Of a DNA stretch of 64,000 nucleotides, positions 54,907 to 63,228 are shown piece after piece. Positions within the stretch are counted from its first letter, which is position 1, and every line of letters starts with the position of its first letter. Below the pieces are notes generated by a model, which saw only the letters and a program-made list of their open reading frames with translations, was not told where the DNA came from and ran no database searches. The translations under genes and the position numbers were made by a program. The stretch is from Akkermansia sp. (lineage in GTDB: Bacteria > Verrucomicrobiota > Verrucomicrobiia > Verrucomicrobiales > Akkermansiaceae). The stretch spans positions 25,228 through 89,227 of the forward strand of contig JAFQGD010000058.1 in assembly GCA_017398355.1 (NCBI GenBank). The letters run 5' to 3'.

Positions 54907-55302
54907 TCACACCGCCTTCGCCGCCGCATAGCCCAAGCCAAAGCACAGCAAGCTCCCCACCACCGTCGCCAAAATATACCCCCCGCAAAGCCAATACTGC
55001 CCATCGCGCAGCAGCATCGTATTCTCAAACGCAAACGCCGCCAGCGTTGAATACCCGCCACACAACCCCGCCGTCAGCGCCAAGCGCAAATGCGGCGATT
55101 CCACCAATCCCCCCATAGCCAACCCACAAAAAAGCCCCATGCACAAACACCCGCCAAAATTAATCAGCAACGTATGCCAAGGCATATCCGTCGCCGTAAT
55201 CCCCCAGCGCGTGCAGATCACATAACTCGTCAAATACCGCAACACCCCGCCCACAAAGCAGCCACAGCCTATATACAACAACGTCTTCAGAGATAAAACC
55301 AT
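54907..55302 (-). CDS. crcB: CrcB/Fluc fluoride channel
   Basis: 131 residues with four helices. INFGGCLCMGLFCGL carries the conserved Asn near the pore, GLCGGYSTLAAFAFEN is the GxxGGxSTxxxF signature, and GCGCFVGGVLRYLTSYVI is the first helix with the conserved Arg. The dimer exports fluoride. The start at 55302 fits family length. The region upstream was checked for a fluoride riboswitch and none was seen. Confidence 0.88.
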   Translation of the reverse strand: MVLSLKTLLYIGCGCFVGGVLRYLTSYVICTRWGITATDMPWHTLLINFGGCLCMGLFCGLAMGGLVESPHLRLALTAGLCGGYSTLAAFAFENTMLLRDGQYWLCGGYILATVVGSLLCFGLGYAAAKAV

Positions 55303-55627
55303 CGTACTCGTCTCCCCTCGCGCCCCCATTCTAACACACCCGCCCCCTTTTGAAAAGCACCACAGCCACACATGGCATAGAAAAAAGATGAAAACATCAT
55401 CTGCCAGGGGCTGCAAATTGATGAATAGACGCTATTTGTTCTCATCATGGTCCAACGCACAACATGGCAGGATGAATAGTAGAAAGGAAGCTCTGAATGG
55501 GAAAAGCCTCGGGGCATTTGCTCGTCATAAATAACTTTGCGAAAGCGATTTCCACACAGAATCCATCGCCAAGTTTGATAAAAAGGCGCTGCATTCAATA
55601 AGGCATTTTCACATGGGCTCAGCCCAA
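55303..55627. other. 325-bp intergenic region
   Basis: Nothing certain. A minus-strand open frame crosses it but has poor coding character and would overlap crcB. A small GATG-aaaacat-CATC hairpin occurs near 55390. Confidence 0.4.
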
Positions 55628-56671
55628 TTAATTCAAAGCTCGTTGTTGTTTGCGGCGAATGCGCTCCCACTTCTCCCGCGCCAGCTGTTGCATATCTATT
55701 GCCGGGTCATTTTCATCGACAATTTCCACACCCAACATCGTTTCGATAACATCCTCCATGGTGATGATTCCGCGAAAACCGCCGTATTCGTCAACAACTG
55801 TTGCAATGTGCTCCTTTTTTTCGACAAACTGTTCCCAAATAGTGTAAACGGATGCTTCTTCTCCAAAAGACAAGATGGGGCGTATAATATCTGCCACTTT
55901 GCATGTAAAATCATCTTTTGCTAATTTTTCCAACATGGTCGTTCTGAGTATATACCCGGTTATGTACTCCTTGTTTTCAGCAAAAACAGGTATGCGGGTA
56001 AAAAGCAGTTCCAGCTTCTCATACGCATCTTTCAACGTACATGCTTCTGTCACGGCCTCCACAATGACACTGGGCGTCATAATATCGCGGGCTTTTACCT
56101 GCGAAAGCTTCATACAGCTTTGGAGTATATGGCTTTCCTTTTCTTGGAAAACACCCTCTGCGGCACCGATTTTTACCATAGCGTGAATTTCTTCCCGACT
56201 GACCGTAAGTTGTTTTCCTGATGGCGTAAAAACACGTGTAATAAATTCAGAAAGCCAGACCAGCGGCCAGGTAATGATGATAAGAATGCGAATGATGCTG
56301 GTACAAGGCATGGCAAGATGACGCCAGTATGAGGCACCTATAGTCTTGGGTATTATTTCAGAAAAAACCAAAATAAGTAGGGTAAGTACCGCAGATATAA
56401 TACCGAAATATGCTTCTCCGAATATTTTTGTAGACTCCGAACCAACGCCGGCGGCTCCGATAGTGTGAGCAATTGTATTGAGGGAGAGGATAGCTGCAAC
56501 AGGGCGATCAATGTTGTTTTTGTACTCTCGCAACAAAATAGCCGGTTTGTGCCCCTCAAGTTCCTTTATTCGGATGAAAGAATCGGGGGTCGACAACAAA
56601 ACAGCCTCCAGCACAGAACAAAGGAACGACAAAGCCAGCGCACCGACCAAATAAATGAATAAAAGCGTCAT
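55628..56671 (-). CDS. CNNM/CBS-domain membrane protein (hemolysin C-like)
   Basis: 347 residues from the ATG at 56671 (MTLLFIYLVGALALSFLCSV); ATGs at 56692 and 56746 are less likely. The DUF21/CNNM membrane domain has three or four helices, including VLTLLILVFSEIIPKTIGA with the EIIPK motif. Two CBS domains follow (DIMTPSVIVEAV; VDEYGGFRGIITMEDVIETM). The C-terminal CorC_HlyC domain is absent. Related proteins move or sense magnesium or other divalent metals. Confidence 0.88.
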   Translation of the reverse strand: MTLLFIYLVGALALSFLCSVLEAVLLSTPDSFIRIKELEGHKPAILLREYKNNIDRPVAAILSLNTIAHTIGAAGVGSESTKIFGEAYFGIISAVLTLLILVFSEIIPKTIGASYWRHLAMPCTSIIRILIIITWPLVWLSEFITRVFTPSGKQLTVSREEIHAMVKIGAAEGVFQEKESHILQSCMKLSQVKARDIMTPSVIVEAVTEACTLKDAYEKLELLFTRIPVFAENKEYITGYILRTTMLEKLAKDDFTCKVADIIRPILSFGEEASVYTIWEQFVEKKEHIATVVDEYGGFRGIITMEDVIETMLGVEIVDENDPAIDMQQLAREKWERIRRKQQRALN

Positions 56672-56746
56672 AAGTCTGTCATTATACACCATTACCTCAA
56701 TGTTGCTACCTGTTTGTTTGTCAGCGCTGTATTTTTGAGTCCGCAT

Positions 56747-57254
56747 GCCTCAAAAATACAGTCTCGCACGGTCACTTCCCCCGAATGAAACTGACACATG
56801 AACAGCCGGAGGCCTCCTAATTGAGCCGCAAACAGATTCACATATCTCTCAAAACATGCAAACAAGTGATTGAAAAGCTACTTAATTCCAACGAAATAAA
56901 ATGCAGGAAATCAAAATACCTCAAGGTGAAGAATGTCTTCGGCAGAGCCTGCGCGATTATTGTAACGCCATGCAGTCATGGTGGCACGAACACCTACAAG
57001 CGCCCCCACCGACCGCCCCTCGGTAGCTGCGGGGCAAGAAATTCTTGCCCATCGCGCGCAGATGCAGCAAGGAAGCCATGGAATACTTACTTCAACGAGT
57101 CCGGGGTGCGAGAAGCCCCGTGATACTCTCTGAGAATCGGGGTGAATTTGAGTCTCGCTTTGTTCAATATGACGGTATAACTACTGCGGGTTGCTTGACT
57201 TACGAGCTCCAAATGTTACAATATCATTGCGTCCGAAAGGTGACGTTTTACGGT
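56747..57254. other. 508-bp region before the AlbA_2 gene
   Basis: It contains a 41-codon frame (56901-57026, MQEIKIPQGEECLRQSLRDY...) ending in TAG, after which the same frame stays open into the AlbA_2 gene; a decayed N-terminal gene part is possible. There is a 19-bp palindrome GGGCAAGAAATTCTTGCCC at 57032-57050 and a short GC hairpin at 57102-57120. No complete gene is seen. Confidence 0.45.
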
Positions 57255-58733
57255 ATGACCATAGATGAAGTTAAGAAGCTGATAGCTAAGGATGAAACAC
57301 GCACGCTGGAGTTGAAGAAGACGACCAGCGAACTTCATCGTGGCATGGAGACAGCTTGCGCATTCCTGAACTCGGATGGCGGCTGGCTCATATTCGGTAT
57401 TGCCCCGAATCTCAAGATTACCGGACAGAATGTGACGGATGCCACCCGGCAGGAAATCGCAAACGCACTACGCAAGATTGAGCCCGCTGTTGACGTGGAT
57501 GTAGAGTACATCGAATTGCCGGGCAAACCGGATTTCTATGTCATTGCCATCTATTTTGATGCCGCCAACTTCAAGAATGGTCCATACTCTTTTGATGGTC
57601 GCGCTTTCTACAAAGTGGAGAGCACTACGGCGGTCATGCCCCGCACCATGTACGAGGAGCGCCTCAAGCTGAGCAATCCCCGCCGATTCAGCTGGGAGAA
57701 CATGCCCAACCCGGAGCTACAAGTGGCTAATATTGATGCGGAGATGGTGTTTCAGACTCTGCACGATGGTATTGGAGCCCGCCGCATCCCGGCCTCCAAC
57801 ATGACCCTGCAAACCCCGCTGCAAGTGATGCAGAAGCTGGGAGTGGCTCGCAATGACGGAGTGCTGCTGAATGCCGCAAATGCCTTATTCGGTCTCGACC
57901 CCACCATGCACCACATTCAATGTAAGGTTCGCTTGGCTCGTTTTGAGGGAAGCAACAAGCTTGTCTTCCGCGACCAGACCGTGTGTGAGGGCAACCTCTT
58001 CAAGCAGTATGATGCCGTTATCGACTTCTGCCTGAAACACCTCAACCTTGCAGGGCGCATGGATAGCAAGTTCCGTCAGGATACCCTCACCGTTCCCTAT
58101 ACGGCCATCAAGGAGGCCGCCATCAACATGCTGTGCCACCGCTCATGGAATGCGGATAACCTCACCCCCAGTCTGGCCATTTATGACGACCGCATGGTGT
58201 TCCAGAATCCCGGTGCGTTCCCGCCTGGCATGAACTGGAAAGATTTTGTGGACGATAGCATAGGCTCCATGCCCCTCAATCCTACCATTGCCAACGTATT
58301 CTACCGCCGTGGTACCATGGAATCCTGGGGACGCGGCATCTCGCTCATCATGCAAAGCTGCCGCGAGCAAGGTCTGCCCGAGCCAAAGATTGAAATTGTG
58401 CCCAATTTCGTGAACCTTACCATCAGGTTTAAGGACTTGTTGTCTGCACAAGGCTCACCCCAAGACACCCCAAGACACCCCAAGACACCCCAAGACACAC
58501 CCCAAGTCCACCAACTTAATCAACAGTCGGAGGTATCGGCTGTGCAAAACAAGATTATCAAGTTCTGCCAAACACCTCGCTCAGTCGCAGAAATTGCAGA
58601 AATGCTTGGAGTTAAGGATAAGAAATGGGTAAAGGATAAATACATGAAGCCCCTCATTGGCTCGAAACTTGCACTCACTATCCCCGATAGGCCAAATAGC
58701 CGCTATCAGAAGTATCAAACCATTGAGGAATAG
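57255..58733 (+). CDS. AlbA_2/Schlafen-like ATP-binding protein
   Basis: About 492 residues. The N-terminal AlbA_2 domain has RTLELKKTTSE and ACAFLNSDGGWLIFGIA. A middle GHKL-like ATPase region shows AIKEAAINMLCHRSW and a Gly-rich MESWGRGISLIM. A C-terminal winged helix (SVAEIAEMLGVKDKKWVKDK) may bind DNA. Such proteins are often found in defence islands. The linker before the winged helix is encoded by 10-bp tandem repeats (58456-58498). The start at 57255 is favoured by the onset of family similarity and an AAGGTG ribosome-binding site; the upstream in-frame extension is not conserved-looking. Confidence 0.83.
   Translation: MTIDEVKKLIAKDETRTLELKKTTSELHRGMETACAFLNSDGGWLIFGIAPNLKITGQNVTDATRQEIANALRKIEPAVDVDVEYIELPGKPDFYVIAIYFDAANFKNGPYSFDGRAFYKVESTTAVMPRTMYEERLKLSNPRRFSWENMPNPELQVANIDAEMVFQTLHDGIGARRIPASNMTLQTPLQVMQKLGVARNDGVLLNAANALFGLDPTMHHIQCKVRLARFEGSNKLVFRDQTVCEGNLFKQYDAVIDFCLKHLNLAGRMDSKFRQDTLTVPYTAIKEAAINMLCHRSWNADNLTPSLAIYDDRMVFQNPGAFPPGMNWKDFVDDSIGSMPLNPTIANVFYRRGTMESWGRGISLIMQSCREQGLPEPKIEIVPNFVNLTIRFKDLLSAQGSPQDTPRHPKTPQDTPQVHQLNQQSEVSAVQNKIIKFCQTPRSVAEIAEMLGVKDKKWVKDKYMKPLIGSKLALTIPDRPNSRYQKYQTIEE
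58456..58498 (+). repeat. 10-bp tandem repeat inside a coding sequence
   Basis: CAAGACACCC occurs three times in full, with partial copies at both ends (about 4.3 units). Because 10 is not a multiple of three, each unit shifts the frame. The protein reads SPQDTPRHPKTPQDTPQ across it. Confidence 0.9.
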
Positions 58734-58779
58734 ACAAACAAAGAATACGTTATACAGTGATAGAAGAGTGGCATACGTT

Positions 58780-60018
58780 ATGCGAGACAAGGAACAAGCC
58801 CCGCCGAATCATTTTAATACGACAGGTCAGGAAATTCTCTTTGGCCCTTTTATAGAACAATTAATACCTTTACTTAAGCGCCTGCCTGAAAAGATGAAAA
58901 CCTTAATGAAATGGTTAAGCTTCGCTACTTCACCTAAGGTGATTCTTTTTTTGTTTTTAATCTTTATTTTGGGCATTTGGGGAAGCTACATTTTTTTCAT
59001 GAAAGCCAGTCCAGAATGGTTTATAGGGATACTTCCCGAGAATTTTGTAAGTTCTGGAGCAGCAGGTGCAGCTAAAGATATAAATTATGCTGAACTAGGT
59101 GATAGCTATGGCTTTATCAATACTCTCTTTGCCGGATTTGCAGTCATAGGTGTTGTTTTTACTCTTTGGCAACAAAGTAAAAATATTAAACTACAAGCAA
59201 AATCAATTGAGCAACAAAGTACTTCCATTCAACTTCAACAAGCCAGTATAATTGCTCAAATTAATGCTGCAAATGAACAATCGAAAGTTAATAATGCTCA
59301 AATTAAGGCAACGTGGATGCAAGATGCGATGATGCTTATTTCACACTTGTCAGGCGAAGTTCAAAAACTGTCAATTTCATATACCTGCGAAGATGGCATA
59401 ACTATCAACACTAAAAGAGGAATCGAGGTTGTAAAGCTAATGTTTGAATTGTCGTGTCTTATTTGTGTGTTTAAGTTAGCTTCATCTCTTGCCAGAAAAC
59501 GTGGAAATGATTCTTCTTCGTGTGATTTCTACTTTTGGGAAGTAAAAAACACGTTTAACGATTGCCTGATTGAGCTTAAGCATTTCATGACTATTCGAAA
59601 ATATGTGATAAAACGCATATTTGCATACGCTGAATTGTCCACACAGGAAAAAGAACAGTTACTATTCACGTTGCCATTAGAGGAGACAAAGGAAATTACA
59701 CTTTTGCGAGCTCTTATGATTGAAACAATACCCGTGAACGCATCACAGGAATACAATGAGTTATCTGTTATAGGTATTACTGATGAATCAGTAAAAGAGA
59801 AGGCATGTTATATTTTGGCAAAAAACACTTCAAATTGTCTTCGCGAAATTATAAGTAATGTGTTGAAAAAACAGAGAAGTTTTAACAATTATCAACCTTC
59901 TGAATTCGAGCAAATTATCATGGATATGAATGTGGCATTACTAAATCCTGATATTTACAATGAGTTGCAGGATATTGCTAAACAACTCATTAATGAGGGG
60001 ATGGAAATGTCTCTATAA
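58780..60018 (+). CDS. Putative phage abortive infection membrane protein (putAbiC-like)
   Basis: 412 residues from the ATG at 58780. Two N-terminal membrane helices (VILFLFLIFILGIWGSYIFF; GFINTLFAGFAVIGVVFTLW) are followed by a coiled-coil (QSKNIKLQAKSIEQQSTSIQ) and a helical cytoplasmic domain. The GDSYGFINTLFAGFAVIG stretch recalls the PutAbiC family, where GD-x-FG-x-xN-x-LF is usual. AT-rich and distinct from core genes. Acts probably in phage exclusion, by family resemblance and neighbourhood only. Confidence 0.65.
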   Translation: MRDKEQAPPNHFNTTGQEILFGPFIEQLIPLLKRLPEKMKTLMKWLSFATSPKVILFLFLIFILGIWGSYIFFMKASPEWFIGILPENFVSSGAAGAAKDINYAELGDSYGFINTLFAGFAVIGVVFTLWQQSKNIKLQAKSIEQQSTSIQLQQASIIAQINAANEQSKVNNAQIKATWMQDAMMLISHLSGEVQKLSISYTCEDGITINTKRGIEVVKLMFELSCLICVFKLASSLARKRGNDSSSCDFYFWEVKNTFNDCLIELKHFMTIRKYVIKRIFAYAELSTQEKEQLLFTLPLEETKEITLLRALMIETIPVNASQEYNELSVIGITDESVKEKACYILAKNTSNCLREIISNVLKKQRSFNNYQPSEFEQIIMDMNVALLNPDIYNELQDIAKQLINEGMEMSL

Positions 60019-60208
60019 AGGTGGTCGCTCAGTAGTTCTTACCAAGGCCGCACAAGCTTCCCAGAATAGAATTCGCCGAAGAATCAGGCGTTGCAGGGTA
60101 TTTGCAAGGAGAAGAAATAAGTAGTTTCGCCTAAAGCGCGACATAATGATGTCGAAATTCCATTCCCGACTTGACTCATAAAGGGTAGAAGCGTATAATA
60201 CCAAAAGC
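60019..60208. other. 190-bp intergenic region with a consensus promoter
   Basis: Its right end carries the promoter at 60171-60199. The left part has no recognised feature. Confidence 0.5.
60171..60199 (+). promoter_or_regulatory. Near-consensus promoter of the methyltransferase/nuclease remnant
   Basis: TTGACT (60171-60176), 17-bp spacer, TATAAT (60194-60199). The ATG follows 9 nt later, so the mRNA would have a leader of only 1-3 nt. Confidence 0.75.
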
Positions 60209-60703
60209 ATGGATTGTAGGGTATTTAGCTTCTTTTCAGGGGCTGGCTTTTTAGACTTAGGCTTTGAAAAATCTGGGGTTGACGTAGTTTTCGCAAATGA
60301 AATCTATGGCGATTTTGCATACTGCTACCGCTATGGCATTAAAGGTAGCCCCGATGCCATAGATGTTGCTAAACATATTGATTGTATTTGGTTTAATGGA
60401 GGTATGCCCTTTGTCTTTGAAGTGGAACATTCAACAGGGGTTACTTCTGGACTCTGTCGAATGAATAAACTGAGAGAGCGTTCTCACATAGATACTGACT
60501 ATGTAATCGTGGCTCCTGATGCGGATAGGCAAATGGTTCTTCAAAAGGCTAACTCAACTCAGTTTGAAGATATGAGGTTGTGGTATATGCCCTATTCCCA
60601 TCTTATTGAAATGAGTGATTTTGCCGCTAAACATCCGTATAGAGGCAATTCGAGAGCCCGAGGAAGTTTTGCAAAAATGTTTATGGAAGAGATTAACGCA
60701 TGA
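60209..60703 (+). pseudogene. C5-cytosine methyltransferase N-terminus fused to a restriction endonuclease C-terminus (deletion remnant)
   Basis: The first ~45 residues (FSFFSGAGFLDLGFEKSGVD, then VVFANEI) are motif I and following strand of a Dcm-type m5C methyltransferase. The rest lacks the PCQ-containing catalytic motif. Instead it reads like the end of a restriction endonuclease: IDCIWFNGGMPFVFEVEHST, DYVIVAPDADRQMVL and RLWYMPYSHL. The FVFEVEHST block is PD-(D/E)xK-like. The best explanation is an in-frame deletion that joined adjacent methyltransferase and nuclease genes near residues 50-60. The remnant keeps its promoter and frame. Confidence 0.6.
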
Positions 60704-60733
60704 TGTAAAGGAATAATGCGTTAGTGCTATAAA

Positions 60734-60761
60734 TTGCATTATTTGAATTTTCTGATATACT
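60734..60761 (+). promoter_or_regulatory. Promoter of the tcmP-Gp37/Gp68 pair
   Basis: TTGCAT (60734-60739), 16-bp spacer, TATACT (60756-60761). The ATG at 60769 lies 7 nt after the -10, giving a predicted leaderless mRNA. Confidence 0.7.
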
Positions 60762-60768
60762 AGCCTAC

Positions 60769-61908
60769 ATGAGCGAGAAAGATATCAATAAAAAGGCATT
60801 TGATGAAGGGACTCTCTTAAAGCTTAAAATATTCCAAGAGTGTTTTCGAGAATGGTTTCCTGTTTTTCTTTATACTCCTGGCATAGAGAGAATTTGTATT
60901 TACGATTTATTTGCAGGAAGTGGCTATGATACGGAAGGCAATCCTGGCTCTCCAATTATTTTATTGGAAGAGGCGAGAGGGAATGAATACCAGCATTGCT
61001 CAAGATTAAATCAATGCAAAAATTTAAAAGTAATATTTGGATTTAATGAGAAGAATAAGAAAAAAGCAACTCTTCTGCGAGAAAACGTGGAGAGAAGTCA
61101 AGTTTCATGTAAGAGCAAATGCCCGCTTAGAGTAGAGGATTGTGTAATGAGTAGGACGGCTGTTGCCAGTCAAACTTTTGATGAAATAACTCAAAGCATA
61201 CGGTTTAACGCTTTTATGCAGGATGAAAAAACAGCGAAATTTCTCCTTTTAGATCAGTATGGAATCAAGGAAATAACTGAAACCGTTTTTCTTTCGCTAA
61301 TTTCTTGTCCCAAAACAGACTTTATATTTTTTATTTCTTCATCTACAATAAGAAGATTCTCTAATGAGCCTTCTATAAAAAAATATTTTGAAACCGAAAA
61401 AATAGATTTTGATAATTCTAAACCTAAGGAATGTCATCGATTAATAGCTGATTATTATCGTTCATTAATTCCGCATGATAAGGAATATTATCTCCACAGT
61501 TTTACGATTAAGAAAGACGCGAATTTCTATGGCCTGATTTTTGGTTCTTCCCATTCCCTTGGAATGGAAAAGTTTTTGAAAGTATGTTGGAAATACGACA
61601 AATATTCAGGTGATTCCAACTGCAATTTGGATGAAGACCATGATTTTGGAATATTATTCGAGGGCAGTGGAACCCGCCATAAAATTGACGCAGTCAAAAA
61701 GGAGATAAGAGAAGCTGTTTTGTCTGGTACTATTTCCTCAAACAAGGAAGGCTTGCTTTTTGCTCTGAAAAAAGGCTGTCTTCCGATTGTTTTCGTTGAA
61801 GTGATACAGGAATTGAAAAAAAACGGGGAGATTACAATATCGGGTATCTTTAATAGACAGTCGACTAAGATACATCAAGTGCCTGAATACCATATTACTC
61901 GACCATGA
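60769..61908 (+). CDS. tcmP: Three-Cys-motif partner protein TcmP-like
   Basis: 379 residues. IYDLFAGSGYD near residues 45-54 is a SAM-binding-like motif I, followed by GNPGSPIILLEEA. The middle part has a DQYGI strand end where a methyltransferase motif IV might be, then FIFFISSSTIRRF. These features and the overlapping partner gene match the TcmP family, always found beside a Gp37/Gp68-type three-Cys protein. Family function is unproven; a nucleic acid or peptide modification role has been suspected. AT-rich codon use suggests acquisition. Confidence 0.78.
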   Translation: MSEKDINKKAFDEGTLLKLKIFQECFREWFPVFLYTPGIERICIYDLFAGSGYDTEGNPGSPIILLEEARGNEYQHCSRLNQCKNLKVIFGFNEKNKKKATLLRENVERSQVSCKSKCPLRVEDCVMSRTAVASQTFDEITQSIRFNAFMQDEKTAKFLLLDQYGIKEITETVFLSLISCPKTDFIFFISSSTIRRFSNEPSIKKYFETEKIDFDNSKPKECHRLIADYYRSLIPHDKEYYLHSFTIKKDANFYGLIFGSSHSLGMEKFLKVCWKYDKYSGDSNCNLDEDHDFGILFEGSGTRHKIDAVKKEIREAVLSGTISSNKEGLLFALKKGCLPIVFVEVIQELKKNGEITISGIFNRQSTKIHQVPEYHITRP

Positions 61909-62630
61909 AAACCTCAAAGATAGAATGGACAGAGAGGACTTGGAATCCTGTTACTGGATGTACCAAAATTTCCCCTGGCTGTCAGCATTGTTATGCAGAA
62001 GTAATGGCAAATCGATTACATGCCATGGGGCAGGCGAAATACGCGAATAACTTCAAGTCTACAATGCATGAAGAAGAAGTTACTCTTCCCCTATCATGGA
62101 CTCAACCGTCCCTTGTATTTGTCTGTTCAATGAGTGATTTATTTCATCCAGATGTTAGTTTTGAGTTTATTGATAAGATATTGAATGTTATGGAGATAAC
62201 TCCGCATCATACCTATCAGCTACTTACTAAGAGAGCTAATAGGATGCAGGAATATTTTTCCAAACGAAAAGTACCCGATAATGTTTGGGTCGGAGTTACA
62301 ATTGAATCCTCGACAACTAAACATAGAATTGATTGTTTAAATCGTATATTGGCAAGCACAAAATTTATATCGTTCGAGCCTTTGCTGGATGATATTGGAG
62401 ATATAGATCTTTCCTCTATTCAATGGGTGATTGTTGGTGGCGAAAGTGGGCCAAAAGCAAGGCGCATGGAAAAAGAATGGGTTTTATCTATAAAGAAAAA
62501 AGCCAACGAAAACAATGTCCCCTTTTTCTTTAAACAATGGGGGGCATGGGGTGAAGATTCGGTAAAAAGGAGCAAAAAGGCTAACGGAAGAACATTAGAC
62601 GGTAAAATATATTCTTCTATGCCTAAATAG
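61905..62630 (+). CDS. Phage Gp37/Gp68-family three-Cys protein (DUF5131)
   Basis: 241 residues. The start overlaps the tcmP stop by 4 bp (ATGA). WTERTWNPVTGCTKISPGCQ, then HCYAE, is the defining motif, with Cys19, Cys26 and Cys29 spaced CX6CX2C. VFVCSMSDLFH, QLLTKRA, WVGVTIES, FEPLLDDIG, WVIVGGESG and FFFKQWG are further conserved blocks. The order of strands suggests a TIM-barrel, and the three Cys could hold an iron-sulfur cluster as in radical SAM enzymes, though the spacing is not the canonical CX3CX2C. Confidence 0.88.
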   Translation: MKTSKIEWTERTWNPVTGCTKISPGCQHCYAEVMANRLHAMGQAKYANNFKSTMHEEEVTLPLSWTQPSLVFVCSMSDLFHPDVSFEFIDKILNVMEITPHHTYQLLTKRANRMQEYFSKRKVPDNVWVGVTIESSTTKHRIDCLNRILASTKFISFEPLLDDIGDIDLSSIQWVIVGGESGPKARRMEKEWVLSIKKKANENNVPFFFKQWGAWGEDSVKRSKKANGRTLDGKIYSSMPK

Positions 62631-62632
62631 CT

Positions 62633-62866
62633 CTAGAAAATTTGTTCATACATTTTCGATGGTACAGTTCCCGCATAGCGGAGCCATGCAATATCGTACA
62701 CATAGGTCGGGGCGAGCGGGAGACCTGTTCCGAGAGCTTGAACGAGGACGCGACCGTTCCCTCGGTCTTCCAGCACCACATAGGTGATAGAGCCGTCCTC
62801 GCCGGGGTCGAGCCACTCTTCCCTGATTCTGACGATATCGCCTCTCTTAGTCTCCCGTTCTTTCAT
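62633..62866 (-). CDS. Hypothetical 77-aa protein
   Basis: Convergent with the Gp37/Gp68 gene (2 bp apart). KRGDIVRIREEWLDPGEDGS, then TYVVLEDRGNGRVLVQAL, suggests a small SH3-like beta-barrel. The start at 62866 is preferred because the ATG at 62890 lies in the -10 box. No family recognised. Confidence 0.6.
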   Translation of the reverse strand: MKERETKRGDIVRIREEWLDPGEDGSITYVVLEDRGNGRVLVQALGTGLPLAPTYVYDIAWLRYAGTVPSKMYEQIF

Positions 62867-62888
62867 GCCTGTTTCTGATTGCGGCGTC

Positions 62889-62917
62889 ATTATACCTTAA
62901 TTTATTGCCTGAGTAAA
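62889..62917 (-). promoter_or_regulatory. Promoter of the 77-aa gene
   Basis: TTTACT (62912-62917), 17-bp spacer, TATAAT (62889-62894) on the minus strand. Confidence 0.5.
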
Positions 62918-62953
62918 CTTGAATCGAGGACATGGAACATATAGTTCCCTTTT

Positions 62954-63214
62954 TCAGTAGGTTTCCCGGAGGATGGTGGCGATTTCCTCCGGGGTATGGT
63001 CGAGCATATCGAGCGTTTTGGATAGCACCATGCGGGTAATGCCGAAGGTGTCGCAAACATCCGTAACGGAGCGGAGCTCGCCGGAATGTAGCTTCTGCTC
63101 CAGCACGAGGGCGTTGGCCATTCGAATGGCTCGTTTTGTGGGTCGGCAGCCCCCTTGAATGCGGTGAATTAATGTATTACACCTAACTTTTCTCGTTTCT
63201 CTTATTGGCTCATG
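62954..63214 (-). pseudogene. HTH protein fragment, recombinase-associated type
   Basis: The frame is open for 86 codons but has no ATG before 63121, so it may be a 5'-truncated relic. CNTLIHRIQGGCRPTKRAIR is followed by a helix-turn-helix (SVTDVCDTFGITRMVLSKTL) and DHTPEEIATIL. The order resembles small HTH proteins encoded beside serine recombinases in phages and mobile elements (basic segment, R-x-x-x-A-x-A-x-x-x-E, HTH, APEIQE-like end). Translating only from the ATG at 63121 would give a 55-aa HTH protein. Confidence 0.5.
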
Positions 63215-63228
63215 TTAGCATACTTGAC

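Noticed and set aside
55303..55420. Fluoride riboswitch before crcB
   Set aside because: The expected GG-x-GAUGG and GAUGACxCCU-type segments were not found upstream on the minus strand.
55287..55670. 127-codon minus-strand frame before crcB
   Set aside because: Overlaps crcB and the CNNM gene at its ends and shows no motif or ribosome-binding site.
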